A stretch of 64,000 nt of DNA from Leptospira bouyouniensis (GCF_004769525.1 NZ_RQFT01000012.1:628001-692000); one strand, 5' to 3'. Shown: positions 44,928-55,012, counted from the stretch's first letter. Numbers and translations are program-made. Notes: generated by a model not told the origin, from the sequence alone.

Positions 44928-46465
44928 TTTTTATCTTTGTAGGAGCCGCTGTGATTTTGCTTGGGTTTCTTTTGACCTTTGTCATTGGGCAAAGGCGGGA
45001 TAGTTATGCCAAAGCCCTAAGCCTTGCGACTTTAGGGAATTTTCTAGATGCGAGAGCACTCGTTCGAGAAAAGTTAGAGGAAGACCACCAAAATCCATAC
45101 GGTCACTACGTGATGGCAAAAATTTATGCCATGGAAAATGATCCACTCAACGAGGCAAAACACCTCGAAATCATCAAAAAAAATAACCGTTATACCAAAG
45201 AAATAGACCAAGTAACGGTATCCAACCGAATCGCTGAGATTTATTATAACAAAGATTTTTTTGAAGAAGCATTTTTCCATTACCTGGACACACTCCATGT
45301 TGACAGGTCGAATCCGATTGCCTGTATTCGTTTGGGTTTTATGGCACTTGGTCAGAAAGAATTCAAAATTGCGGATCATTTTTTTGCAAGAATCCCTGAG
45401 GAAAAAATCAACCTGGCCTCATATTATATCGCCAAAGGTGTGATCTCGGGTGTCACTGGCGGGGGTAAAGAACGAGAGTATTTTGAAAAGGCTTACAAAA
45501 TTGAAAAAACTCCTGTCTCTGGATTTTTATATGCCTTATCACTTTCCCGCGAAAACAAACACAAAGATGCGGTAAAAACTGCAATCGCCATTAGTGAACA
45601 AATCGATGATGAATTTGTCCGTTTTACTTTATTCCAGTTCCTAATGACAGAAGCCATTCTAATGCAAAATTTTCCTGAAGCTTTGAAGTATGGTAGATTG
45701 TGTCTTGAGATGGCAAAACTCAATGCATGGCAGAGTGAAATCACAGAGTGTAGTATCCATTTTGCGATGATCACAACGTACATGGGCCGTTACGATGAAG
45801 GGGCCGAATATTTAATTGAAGCAGAAGCGGAAAGATTGGATGATCCAGATGTGGTTGCCCTTGCCAATTTAAAGTATCGATTGGAACGCGGAACGGGTAC
45901 TATTGAGTCATTAACACATGAATATGATCTTACTCGCGAATTGAATTTACTGTCTGTGAATTTATTTCCAAACTCCCGTTATTTTGAATTAAGTGGGATG
46001 CGTTCTTCCAAACCATTTAATATCAAAGGAATGGTGGATGAGAGTGGGAAAAAACTCACATCCAAATTGGATATGCTTGGTCTTGATAAATTTGAAAAAT
46101 TCATCAGTTTACAAGGAACCAATTTTAAAAACCAAGCCACAAGGATGGTGATGAGTCTAGGATATCGAGTGACAAAAGAGATATCAAACCCAGAAGCAGA
46201 TGGTGTCAATTTACTCGCTTCTTCCAAAGAAGATGTAAACAAACGAGCACTCTTTCGAGTGAGAAAATGGAAAGATGCAAAGGTATCCGATGTTTTCCTT
46301 CGTGAAATGACAAACCAAATGGAAGATATGGGAGCAACCAAAGGGTATGTGATTGGAAATTTTGATGTAACAGAAGCAGGGAAAAAAATCATCGCCGCAA
46401 GTAATGGAGCACTTGAGATGTATTCTGGTGATATGTTCGAAGACCTTCTCAACAAAACAATGTAA
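44921..46465 (+). CDS. Membrane-anchored TPR protein with Mrr-like degenerate nuclease end
   Basis: A 514-residue protein: an N-terminal helix (about 3-22), about ten helical repeats (about 30-330, TPR-like, e.g. KALSLATLGNFLDARALVREKL), and a C-terminal region from about 385 resembling an Mrr/restriction-endonuclease-like fold: FKNQATRMVMSLGYRVTKE, DGVNLLAS, ALFRVRKWKDAKV and GYVIGNFDVTEAGKKIIA. The expected catalytic G-x-D and Q-x-K are replaced (GVN and RVR), so it is probably not a nuclease. The start is a TTG. The next gene overlaps its stop by one base. Confidence 0.7.
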   Translation: MAFFIFVGAAVILLGFLLTFVIGQRRDSYAKALSLATLGNFLDARALVREKLEEDHQNPYGHYVMAKIYAMENDPLNEAKHLEIIKKNNRYTKEIDQVTVSNRIAEIYYNKDFFEEAFFHYLDTLHVDRSNPIACIRLGFMALGQKEFKIADHFFARIPEEKINLASYYIAKGVISGVTGGGKEREYFEKAYKIEKTPVSGFLYALSLSRENKHKDAVKTAIAISEQIDDEFVRFTLFQFLMTEAILMQNFPEALKYGRLCLEMAKLNAWQSEITECSIHFAMITTYMGRYDEGAEYLIEAEAERLDDPDVVALANLKYRLERGTGTIESLTHEYDLTRELNLLSVNLFPNSRYFELSGMRSSKPFNIKGMVDESGKKLTSKLDMLGLDKFEKFISLQGTNFKNQATRMVMSLGYRVTKEISNPEADGVNLLASSKEDVNKRALFRVRKWKDAKVSDVFLREMTNQMEDMGATKGYVIGNFDVTEAGKKIIAASNGALEMYSGDMFEDLLNKTM

Positions 46466-47112
46466 TGCGAAGACTTATTAACTCTTTTATTTCCTTTTTT
46501 TCCCATTTTCGGATTCCATTTTCTCGGATTACCTATATCGTTTTTTTAATCCTTCTTTTTTGGTTTTGTTTTTGTTTGAGCCCAAAACAAAATACATCTA
46601 AAGTTATAGATAGCCAAACGAAGGAAGTCCAAAAGACAAAAGAGCAATGCCCATTTCCCGTTTTTTTGGGAACAATGTATGGGGATGGGATATCAAATTT
46701 TGATAAAACTTTTATTCTTTTTGAGATAAAACAACTGTTAATTGATCTTTGTGAAGGCCATTTTCAACATTTACTCTCCTTTGTTCACAGAGAAACAGGT
46801 TTATTTGTCGATGCAAAGGGTTATTGGACAACAGAAGAAGTGAGATTAGATCTAATTGACCCAAATGGATACTTTTCGTTATATTATTTTGACCAAACCA
46901 AACTTAACCAAAAAAAAGGTTCTGATGGTAATCTTACTATTTTAGATGTTTTTAAACAAGCGGGCCCAGTGTATGCTGATTTTTATGTAGGTTCAAAGGA
47001 AGAAGTGGAAGTGAAATTTCGGTTTCCGGAAAAACCAAAATTAGAACGTTACCTCATCAATCCAAGTTTCATCAAAAAACAAAACAATTGGTATTTACAC
47101 CGTATGTTTTGA
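46465..47112 (+). CDS. Hypothetical envelope protein
   Basis: A 215-residue protein with a hydrophobic helix (about 25-37) ending in FCFCLS, compatible with a lipobox-like site, and an extracytoplasmic mixed alpha/beta region. FVHRETGLFVDAKGYWTTEEVRLD stands out as a conserved-looking block. No family is recognised. Its ATG overlaps the TAA of the TPR/Mrr gene, so the two are coupled and may act together. It faces ruvA with 1 base between. Confidence 0.65.
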   Translation: MRRLINSFISFFSHFRIPFSRITYIVFLILLFWFCFCLSPKQNTSKVIDSQTKEVQKTKEQCPFPVFLGTMYGDGISNFDKTFILFEIKQLLIDLCEGHFQHLLSFVHRETGLFVDAKGYWTTEEVRLDLIDPNGYFSLYYFDQTKLNQKKGSDGNLTILDVFKQAGPVYADFYVGSKEEVEVKFRFPEKPKLERYLINPSFIKKQNNWYLHRMF

Positions 47113-47113
47113 A

Positions 47114-47713
47114 TTATCTTGTACCAGTAATCACCTGTTTGACGATGTCAGAGGCACTGAGTCCTGGATTTAATTTTTTAGCATCAGTTACTTGTTTGGT
47201 GGCAGTTTTCTCATCAAAACCAAGTTGAATGAGAGCAAGTGTCGCAAGGTCTGTTTCTCGATCCACAAAACTGATTTCGGTTGTCCCCTCATTTAAGAAC
47301 ATTTCGAATTTTTTAAGATTTTGTTTGATCTCAAATAGAATTTTTTCAGATGTTTTCCCTTTCACTTTTGGGATTTTTTCTAAGGTTTTTTTGTCATCTG
47401 CCTTGGCGATCTGGTACAAATCATCGGCTTGGAAAAAGGAAAGGATTTTTAAGGCAGTGAGTTCTCCAATGCCATGGAGGGATTTGATGAGTTCAAATAA
47501 TTCACGGTCTTTTTTTGAATTAAAACCGAATAACCTTTGTGCGCGATCGGTAATGGAGTGGTAGGTATGGATAAAAATTTCTGAATTGAGTTTGTCCTGA
47601 CACTCTAAGTGTAAGGGGAATGGAATCAACACTTCATACCCCACACCCGACACTTCCACCACCAAACGATCAATTTCTAATTGGAGTAATTTTCCACGTA
47701 AACTTGCTATCAT
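47114..47713 (-). CDS. ruvA: Holliday junction DNA helicase subunit RuvA
   Basis: RuvA recognises Holliday junctions and loads RuvB. The 199-residue length from the ATG at 47713 is normal. The N-terminal OB fold (IASLRGKLLQLEIDRLVVEVSGVGYEV) and the helix-hairpin-helix segment (SLHGIGELTALKIL, then IPKVKGKTSEKIL) and C-terminal domain III are all present. Longer upstream readings are rejected because they conflict with the divergent patatin gene and have a basic, non-OB extension. Confidence 0.93.
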   Translation of the reverse strand: MIASLRGKLLQLEIDRLVVEVSGVGYEVLIPFPLHLECQDKLNSEIFIHTYHSITDRAQRLFGFNSKKDRELFELIKSLHGIGELTALKILSFFQADDLYQIAKADDKKTLEKIPKVKGKTSEKILFEIKQNLKKFEMFLNEGTTEISFVDRETDLATLALIQLGFDEKTATKQVTDAKKLNPGLSASDIVKQVITGTR

Positions 47714-47813
47714 ATGCCACTTCTTCTTTCCCATTGTAAGGACAAGAGAAATATGACTACTCTTCTTTTTTGATTGGATTGAAGTTTGTTTTTTTCGAAA
47801 TCCAAAAGGTTGC

Positions 47814-49724
47814 TTGAAATTTTTTAATCCTTTCTCTATAACCTTAGCTGTGAAACGAATCCGAAAATCAAAAAACCCTAGCCTTGCGCAGTATCTAACC
47901 TTGGCAGATTTGTTTCGCAATTTGCCTCACTCGGTTTTACGTGAGATGATGGACCACACCGTTCGTGAATTTTTAAAAGGAGGGGAGGTTCTATTTTTAG
48001 AAAATTCCATAGGGAACGATTTGTACATTCTCGCTGCAGGCAAACTCCGGTATGAAAAACGTGGCCCCGATGGAAATCTTCGTGATATTGGAGAATTCAA
48101 ACGACTTGATATCATTGGAGAACTCAGTTTGTTTACGGGTGAAAAAAGGTCAGCAACGGTAAAAGCAGTACGCGACTCGGAACTCATCCGAGTGCCAAGA
48201 GAAGTGGCACTTTCTATCCTTATCAAATACCCAGAAAGTCTTTTACAAATCACAAAGATCATCGCCGAACGTTTGGCACATGCCAAAACAGAAACAAAAG
48301 GATTTGTCCCACAAGCCAAAACTTTTTCTCTTCTTTCATCGCTCCCTGAAAAAACGATCTTCGATGCCATCCATTATCTTGGGATTGTTTTTTTACGATA
48401 CGGATCATTTTATGTCGTCGACGAATCATTGTTCAATGAACGTATGAAAGAGTTAGAAAAATTGGAGGAAGTTGACCGTGAACCTTGGATCATTCGATTT
48501 TTCACTCAAATTGAATCGGAATATGATTATATTTTTTATGTATTAAAAGATGAAGACAAACTTAGCTCATTTGTTGAACGGGCTCTACGCCAATCCGATA
48601 GTTTTGTCTATATCAAAGAAGCTAATAATACACCTAGTTGTATCCAATTAGAATCACTCATTGATAAACGAAAATACAACGATCGAAATCACATACTGGT
48701 TCTCATTCAACCTAATAAAAATTATGTGATCCCTGGTACGATACAACATTTACAAAAACGTAAATTTCATAGGCATTTTCATGTCCATATGGAAAGAATG
48801 GATACTTGGGAAAGATTAGGTAGGGGTTTACTCGGAAAGTCCGTTGGTCTTGCATTAGGTGGCGGTGGTGCGAAAGGATTTGCTCATTTAGGAGTTTTAA
48901 AGGCACTCGAAGAAAATCAAATTCCCATTGATATGGTTTCTGGTACAAGTGCAGGGTCAATTTTTGCTGCTCTTATTGCTATGGGAGAAACAAGTGAAGG
49001 TAGCAAAATAAAGGCAAAAGAGTTTTGGGTATCAAAGGATCTTTTGAATGAATATACGATCCCACTTTTATCACTTACCACTGGGAAAAAGTATACAGAA
49101 GCAATCCGAAATTTTTTTGGTGATATCCAAATCGAAGATTTATGGATCCCTTATTTTTCCATAGCCACAAACCTTTCTCATTCGGAAATCCAAGTCCAAG
49201 AAGTTGGAAGTTTATGGAAAGCAATTCGAGCGAGTACTTCCATTCCAGGAGTTGTGCCTCCTTTCATTGATGATGGAATTGTGTATGTTGATGGAGGTGT
49301 ACTCGACAATGTCCCTGGGATCAGTTTGAAAGAACGTGGAGTTGGGAAGGTGATTTCTGTAGATGTGTTTGGTGATATTTACCCAGACCAAGACCGAGAA
49401 CTCTGTGAATATTTTGACAATAAAAATCCAGGTGTGATGACAAATCCGTTCTTTCAGATGACAAACCTCATCAATTTTCAAGACTTGATGAAACCAAAAT
49501 TCCCACCCATTGGTGATATCATCATTCGATCCATTTTGGCATCCAGTCGAGAACGGATCCGACAAACAGAAAAGATTTCGGATTTGTTCTTACAAATTCC
49601 AACAAATAATTTTGGATTACTCGATTGGTTTGCTTACGAACGTTTGATTGAACTAGGATACATTTCATCTGTTGAGAAAATTAAAATGAACCGTGAGAAA
49701 TTTATAAATCCTTCTTTACAATAA
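47814..49724 (+). CDS. cNMP-binding patatin-like phospholipase (NTE-type)
   Basis: A 636-residue protein. A cyclic-nucleotide-binding domain covers about 20-150, with IGELSLFTGEKRSATVKA, the phosphate-binding cassette bearing the conserved Glu and Arg. A middle region of unclear fold follows (about 170-330). A patatin phospholipase begins at LALGGGGAKGFAHLG (oxyanion), with the nucleophile in GTSAGS (about 385) and the catalytic Asp in YVDGGVLDN. It is likely a lipid acyl hydrolase activated by cAMP, the NTE arrangement. The start is TTG at 47814; GTG at 47850 is an alternative. Confidence 0.88.
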   Translation: MKFFNPFSITLAVKRIRKSKNPSLAQYLTLADLFRNLPHSVLREMMDHTVREFLKGGEVLFLENSIGNDLYILAAGKLRYEKRGPDGNLRDIGEFKRLDIIGELSLFTGEKRSATVKAVRDSELIRVPREVALSILIKYPESLLQITKIIAERLAHAKTETKGFVPQAKTFSLLSSLPEKTIFDAIHYLGIVFLRYGSFYVVDESLFNERMKELEKLEEVDREPWIIRFFTQIESEYDYIFYVLKDEDKLSSFVERALRQSDSFVYIKEANNTPSCIQLESLIDKRKYNDRNHILVLIQPNKNYVIPGTIQHLQKRKFHRHFHVHMERMDTWERLGRGLLGKSVGLALGGGGAKGFAHLGVLKALEENQIPIDMVSGTSAGSIFAALIAMGETSEGSKIKAKEFWVSKDLLNEYTIPLLSLTTGKKYTEAIRNFFGDIQIEDLWIPYFSIATNLSHSEIQVQEVGSLWKAIRASTSIPGVVPPFIDDGIVYVDGGVLDNVPGISLKERGVGKVISVDVFGDIYPDQDRELCEYFDNKNPGVMTNPFFQMTNLINFQDLMKPKFPPIGDIIIRSILASSRERIRQTEKISDLFLQIPTNNFGLLDWFAYERLIELGYISSVEKIKMNREKFINPSLQ

Positions 49725-49750
49725 AATGTTTACAGTCTACTCATTGGGAC

Positions 49751-51007
49751 ATGTTTTCAAAATGTTTTTTGCAATCCTTCAACCGAATATTTTTTCTTTT
49801 GGTACTCTTTTTTCCTTACCTTATATATTCACAAAACCTAGATAGTTTACTTGAAACCGGATATAACAAACAAGAAACCTTACTCATCCGAAATGAGATC
49901 CGAAAAAAACTGGGAGAACGAGCCAACCAAAAAGACATCCAAACTATCATCCAGTCCCTTCGTGTTTGGGCTGTGTTTGAATCAATGCCTGCTTCTGAAT
50001 TTGCCATGGAAGTTGAACGATTTGTCGTTTTAGCGGACCATGGGTATCTTTGGGAAGAGGTAGAGGAACTCATTCCTTATTTCATCACGGTCAAACCAAC
50101 AAAATCTGAAATTCCTTTTCTTGGAAAATTTTACAAAGAAATGAATTTAAGCCAGGTTCCAGAGGAAGAGATTTTGTATTTTTTCCAATTGGCAAAAAAA
50201 AATCGTTGGAGTGGTGACACAGTTTTTGTGGCAGGAAGGTTATATGTTTTGCTTCGAAAAAAGGAACCTAACTCTGGTTTGGTCTTTAAACAATTGGAAA
50301 ATAAATTACCTAAAAAAATTTCTTCTTTAATTCCAGAAAAGCAAAAGAAACTTTTAGCAGAGATCAAAGGAGAATTCAAAGTTGATACTACTGATTCTAA
50401 GTGGAATTTGGTGGTTGACGATACACTTTCTGTACTTTCGGGCAAAAATTCTATCAAAGATTTTGAAGTTTCTAGTAGGAGAACAGAAATCATCTGGAAT
50501 GAGGAAGGGGAATGGATCACAAAAGAACGTCCAAAACTTGACCCAGGTCTTATTTTTAACGAAGCACAATACGACGTTGTCACAACTCCAAACCAAGGAC
50601 ATAAAGAATCCAAACGGAAACTTGTGGATCCCGTGGGTAGACAATGGATTGGTACACCTTATCTCTATGGTGGTTATTCTAAACGTGGAATTGATTGTTC
50701 TGGTCTCACCAAATCGATATTAACCGACCCAAAAATTGGGATGAAAGAAAAAGCCATCCCAAGGTCCGCAAAAGACCAGTCCCTCATAGGAAAATTTGTC
50801 ACAAGAGAAAAACAAGAGATTGGGAATCTAGTGTTTTTTTCAGCCTCTCCTAATGCAAAAAAAATCACACATGTGGGACTTGTTTTGGAGAATGGAAATT
50901 TTATCCATGCATCGACAAGTCGTGGAGTTGTCATACAGTCTTTAAGCGAAAAATGGTGGAAAGAAAGGTATGTAACAGGTAGAGATATTTTTACTGGTGG
51001 CAATTGA
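49751..51007 (+). CDS. NlpC/P60 cysteine peptidase, secreted
   Basis: A 418-residue secreted protein: signal peptide ending near LIYSQ, a helical region of about 250 residues, and a C-terminal NlpC/P60 domain (about 290-415). The catalytic cysteine is in RGIDCSGLTKSI, with GTPYLYGGYSKRG just before. The His residues are in KITHVGLVLENGNFIHA. All three catalytic positions are intact. NlpC/P60 enzymes cut D-gamma-Glu-diaminopimelate or related bonds in peptidoglycan. It lies between two patatin genes on the same strand (26 and 1 bases). Confidence 0.88.
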   Translation: MFSKCFLQSFNRIFFLLVLFFPYLIYSQNLDSLLETGYNKQETLLIRNEIRKKLGERANQKDIQTIIQSLRVWAVFESMPASEFAMEVERFVVLADHGYLWEEVEELIPYFITVKPTKSEIPFLGKFYKEMNLSQVPEEEILYFFQLAKKNRWSGDTVFVAGRLYVLLRKKEPNSGLVFKQLENKLPKKISSLIPEKQKKLLAEIKGEFKVDTTDSKWNLVVDDTLSVLSGKNSIKDFEVSSRRTEIIWNEEGEWITKERPKLDPGLIFNEAQYDVVTTPNQGHKESKRKLVDPVGRQWIGTPYLYGGYSKRGIDCSGLTKSILTDPKIGMKEKAIPRSAKDQSLIGKFVTREKQEIGNLVFFSASPNAKKITHVGLVLENGNFIHASTSRGVVIQSLSEKWWKERYVTGRDIFTGGN

Positions 51008-51008
51008 T

Positions 51009-51911
51009 ATGGCAAAGAAAAAAGCATTGGTTCTCTCAGGTGGTGGGGCAAGAGGTGCCTACCAAGCGGGGGTTTTACGGTATTTAGAAGAAATCAATTG
51101 GAAACCTGATATCATTTGCGGAACTTCAGTTGGGGCAATCAATGCTTGTGCGATTGGCTCAGGTATGAATTCAGAGAAATTGTCCGAACTTTGGTTGAAA
51201 CTGAATCAAAAACATATCATGCGTTATTCGATATGGAATATGATCAAAGGATTATTTAGAAGAAAATATTACCCACTTGTTGAAACCTACCCTTTGAAAA
51301 AATTTATCCATGAACATTTGGATTTTTCAGCATTAAATTTGTCCCAAACCAAAGTGATCATCTCGGCTGTAAACATTCTCACATCCGAACTTCGTTTTTT
51401 TGAAAACCCATCCTTACGCATTGAACACTTACTTGCTTCTTCTGCCATACCGATGATATTCCCTTGGCAAATGATCGATGGGGAACCGTATTGGGATGGT
51501 GGAGTGATGGCAAATACCCCCATTTTGCCTGCGTTAACGCATGAAGCTTCCGATATAGTCGTGGTATTATTATCCCCTGTTGGTAGTAATAAGATCATGG
51601 AAACACCCGAAACAAAGGATGAAGCTTTAGAACGTTTATTTGAATTGTATTTACTTGGATCTTATAAAAGTGTCGAACAAGGTTTAGAATATAGAAAATC
51701 AGTAATGGATGGACTCACCTCCGTAGAAAATTTTTTCTTAAGCCTTCGCACTCAATTCACGAAGGCAAAAATTTCAGTCATTGCGCCAAAACAAATGTTA
51801 GGTCTTGGTAGTATTTTAAATTTTAAAAAGGAACAAGCAGAAAAACTTTTGACCCAAGGGTATGATGATGCACGGGATTTTTTTCAATCAAAATCCCAAA
51901 AGAAATCTTAA
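51009..51911 (+). CDS. Patatin-like phospholipase, single domain
   Basis: A 300-residue patatin. GGGARGAYQAG, the nucleophile in GTSVGA and the Asp in YWDGGVMAN are intact, so lipid acyl hydrolase activity is expected. It has no cyclic nucleotide domain, unlike the patatin at 47814. ATG 51009 is chosen; a GTG four codons earlier (50997) is possible. It follows the NlpC/P60 stop by one base and converges with a FadL-like gene, ending 2 bases before it. Confidence 0.88.
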   Translation: MAKKKALVLSGGGARGAYQAGVLRYLEEINWKPDIICGTSVGAINACAIGSGMNSEKLSELWLKLNQKHIMRYSIWNMIKGLFRRKYYPLVETYPLKKFIHEHLDFSALNLSQTKVIISAVNILTSELRFFENPSLRIEHLLASSAIPMIFPWQMIDGEPYWDGGVMANTPILPALTHEASDIVVVLLSPVGSNKIMETPETKDEALERLFELYLLGSYKSVEQGLEYRKSVMDGLTSVENFFLSLRTQFTKAKISVIAPKQMLGLGSILNFKKEQAEKLLTQGYDDARDFFQSKSQKKS

Positions 51912-51913
51912 GA

Positions 51914-53476
51914 TTAGTTTCTAGAACTTACCATAATATAGATGGAATTGGCACTGTATTCAAAGGATTGAGCAAGAGAATTTGGATCTATTCTGGAATT
52001 ACCATAACCGAGTTCTCGTATATACGTCACAGATACAGATGATTTAGATGTAACCCAAGAAAATCCCAAACTCAAACCCCGGTTTCTAGAATACTCATTC
52101 CTTGGGTTCGTTCCAGACCTTGCCACTTTGTAAATAACACTCGCATCGCCAGCACTCGCTGTCACTTGGTTTCCAAAAGTATTTTGTAAGTATAAATCAA
52201 TAGCAGACTCTGTCCACGAGACAGGTTTTGTATTTGGTTCGTTTGTATAAATTCCACCTAATATAGAAAAGGTGTCTGCAATGTAGTATTCCATACCAGC
52301 AGCAAAATTGGTTGTCGAAAAACGAGTGAGTTCTCTTACTTCCGTATCATTGATTGTGTAGGTGACTCTTCTTCCGAAACTACTGATCTCATCTTGGTTA
52401 CGTCTCACTTTATAGCCAGATGTATAGATCATATCGAAGGAGGCAAGAAACCTTGAGGTAGGAAAAAATGCGACACCAAATCGCATTTCTGATGTTTGTG
52501 GGATGGAAGTCACAAGTTTTGGTTTTTGTGTGAGCACTCCTTGTTCAATTGAAGATGCACCATCACCCGTACCTTCAATAAAATCTATGGCAGAAGATCC
52601 AGGCCTTCTTGTTGAATCTGCATATACTTCGTTGTATAATCTGTCTCCACCTGTCACAAAGATTCTTCTATAACTCATACCGAGTGATACTTTTGGGTTT
52701 GGTTGGTATTGGATCCCAAGTACTGGCATAATTCCTGTTGTGCGACGATTATCAACATAAGAGCGCATGACATAACTCAAATCAGAGAATTGTTGGAATT
52801 GGGTTCTTGATACTTCTTTTGTATCACTCATGTAATAAAGAGTTGCACCTAATGACAATTTGTCGTTCAAAAGGTACGCCAAACTTGGACCTACAAGGAG
52901 TTGGTTGTATCGTTCTTTCGTATAGTTTCTTGTTGAATTAATGGAAGGGGAGACAAGCGGGTAGTTTACTTGGTCCACTCGGTTGTAGGAATAATTGTAA
53001 GTGTTTACAATTGAAAAAGCAAACTTCCAACGATCAAAATTTTTAAGTAAGCCAATAAAATTGGGATCAAATCCTTGGTGGGTTTGGTTGTACCTTTGGC
53101 CAGGTGTGTCAATATTGATATAACTACGTTTTATATCTTTGAAGTTACTCGCCGAAATCGAAATCCCATCGTTATGAGTAAAACCAAGCCCTGCAGGGTT
53201 ATAATAGGCACCAGAAGGATCATCTGCAATGGCTGTAAATGCCCCAGCAAGTCCCGCCGCTCGTTCACCATAAAATCCTTGTAAGTTGTGGAAAGGTTCA
53301 GATGGGAAAACCGAACTAGAGATAAAATAAAAAAATGAAACCAAAAAAAGAGTACATATAGAATGAAACCTGTCGTTTTGTTTCAAAGATGTTTGTGATG
53401 AGAAGTCATGGTGTTTGAACATAAAATTTCGCAAAGGTTTTTGTATTGGATCGTTTAGTGGAACATTCTTTTTCAT
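51914..53476 (-). CDS. FadL/OmpP1-like outer membrane protein
   Basis: A 520-residue barrel protein with a hydrophobic leader preceded by about 35 residues, so an ATG further in (53422, giving MFKHHDFSS) is a reasonable alternative start. The family pattern is visible: ERAAGLAGAFTAIADDPSGAYYNPAGLGF (about 70-95) is the FadL-type hatch, followed by many amphipathic strands. Such channels take up hydrophobic compounds. It begins directly after the lipoprotein gene at 53477, so they form one operon. Confidence 0.78.
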   Translation of the reverse strand: MKKNVPLNDPIQKPLRNFMFKHHDFSSQTSLKQNDRFHSICTLFLVSFFYFISSSVFPSEPFHNLQGFYGERAAGLAGAFTAIADDPSGAYYNPAGLGFTHNDGISISASNFKDIKRSYINIDTPGQRYNQTHQGFDPNFIGLLKNFDRWKFAFSIVNTYNYSYNRVDQVNYPLVSPSINSTRNYTKERYNQLLVGPSLAYLLNDKLSLGATLYYMSDTKEVSRTQFQQFSDLSYVMRSYVDNRRTTGIMPVLGIQYQPNPKVSLGMSYRRIFVTGGDRLYNEVYADSTRRPGSSAIDFIEGTGDGASSIEQGVLTQKPKLVTSIPQTSEMRFGVAFFPTSRFLASFDMIYTSGYKVRRNQDEISSFGRRVTYTINDTEVRELTRFSTTNFAAGMEYYIADTFSILGGIYTNEPNTKPVSWTESAIDLYLQNTFGNQVTASAGDASVIYKVARSGTNPRNEYSRNRGLSLGFSWVTSKSSVSVTYIRELGYGNSRIDPNSLAQSFEYSANSIYIMVSSRN

Positions 53477-55012
53477 TTATAATTGATATAAAACGTTAGG
53501 TGCGATTAAAAGTTGGGTATACACTTCATTTCCATTGGAATCTATTTCATACCGCCAAACATCTGCATTGCTGACTTGGTCGGCCGAACCATAAAAATCC
53601 ACATAATAACTCTCAGTGGAATCAGACTCATTGATGTAAAATTCACCCCAGCCAATATAATCATCAGGGAAGTTATTGGGATTTACTCCATTAGGCATAA
53701 TGACAAAAGCATCATAGGCAGCATATCCACCTGCACCAATACCACCACTAGGTAAAGGAGTTGTGAAATCTACATATACATCCCATTCAAAGGTATAAGT
53801 TGTCTCAATAAACTCACCGTATAAAGCTGTATCGAGGACACCCAATTCTTCGTATTCATCATTTATGCTGTTATCGATATCATAATAATCGACAGCAAAG
53901 TAGGTAATGTCTCCATTGGGATCATAGGTTTCTGTAATGTAGTATTCGAAATTATCTGCATTGTCAATGTATTCCGTGAGCACATACCCACCAAGATCAT
54001 TGGTTCGACCTTTCACGGAAGTTGTGATTTTATTGCCAGCGGCATCATCATATACATTGCTATAGTTTAAAGTCACACAGTTATTTGAGTTTGCATTTGT
54101 ATCGTTTGCACATTCTTCGAAGGTAAACCGTGTTGTGGATTTGTCTGTATTGCCTGAACCTGATGTCACTTGTTTGATATTAAGGATGGCTTTGTCTTTT
54201 TTTCCTTCTTGGGTAATGTAGGTGATTGAAGCATCCACACTCAAAGAAATTCCAAATACCCGTAAAGAACGAGTGATGGAGCTGAATACTTTCGATTTGT
54301 CGTTTTTGAATTTGATGCTTTTTTGGAACTGGTTATTGGAAGGGCAGGGTTGTGGTGTTCCAATCGCATCGGCAAAAGAATAGGAAACTTCGATATCATA
54401 CTCACTATTACTTAAGGTTCTGTATACCATGGCAGGAGTTGGCACAGCTTGACCAATGAAAGGCAAAATTCCTTCGTTTTGTAAACTGACAAGTTCTCCC
54501 CTTGCTTCTTCTGGGCTTAAGCCAAGCCTTTCAATGCCTTCTAAAAATTCTTCTTCCATACTTTGTGTGATGCGTACTGTGGATGCACCACCTGGGATGC
54601 AGACTCCAGGACTTGCTTTTGCGAGAGTATAAGAACCACTGATGAGGACTAAATCCTTCTTGGAATCTCTTAGGATTTCAGCTACTATCCCTGTTCCATC
54701 TGTTAAAAAATTTTGCCCAGTGAATCCATAGTCCAATGTATCTTGTGCAATGCCTTTATTACTGAAGACCATTTTATTTGATTTGTTTTTTATAAAGACA
54801 CTGGCCCCAAGACCATTTGATGGTTTACGAATGGATCTGGGAACTGCAACACTCAAATTGGAAGGTAATTCCGCGTTGATATTTGAAGAGAGGAGTGTTC
54901 GAACCAAAAATCGAACTGCTAAGGCACTGAGCGAGTTACTTTCATCTTTTTCTTTTTTACAACCTACCAATATGAAATTCGAAAGTAAGAGTATTAGAAA
55001 AAAATGTTTCAT
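53477..55012 (-). CDS. Large lipoprotein, partner of FadL-like protein
   Basis: A 511-residue lipoprotein (LVGCKKEKDES lipobox). It has a helical N-terminal region with two or three segments and then a large beta-rich, Tyr/Asn/Asp-rich part (residues about 260-511) with many YxDxDN-like turns. No known domain is recognised. It is the first gene of a two-gene operon with the barrel protein. A divergent metalloprotease gene starts 99 bases away, by my preferred start. Confidence 0.7.
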   Translation of the reverse strand: MKHFFLILLLSNFILVGCKKEKDESNSLSALAVRFLVRTLLSSNINAELPSNLSVAVPRSIRKPSNGLGASVFIKNKSNKMVFSNKGIAQDTLDYGFTGQNFLTDGTGIVAEILRDSKKDLVLISGSYTLAKASPGVCIPGGASTVRITQSMEEEFLEGIERLGLSPEEARGELVSLQNEGILPFIGQAVPTPAMVYRTLSNSEYDIEVSYSFADAIGTPQPCPSNNQFQKSIKFKNDKSKVFSSITRSLRVFGISLSVDASITYITQEGKKDKAILNIKQVTSGSGNTDKSTTRFTFEECANDTNANSNNCVTLNYSNVYDDAAGNKITTSVKGRTNDLGGYVLTEYIDNADNFEYYITETYDPNGDITYFAVDYYDIDNSINDEYEELGVLDTALYGEFIETTYTFEWDVYVDFTTPLPSGGIGAGGYAAYDAFVIMPNGVNPNNFPDDYIGWGEFYINESDSTESYYVDFYGSADQVSNADVWRYEIDSNGNEVYTQLLIAPNVLYQL

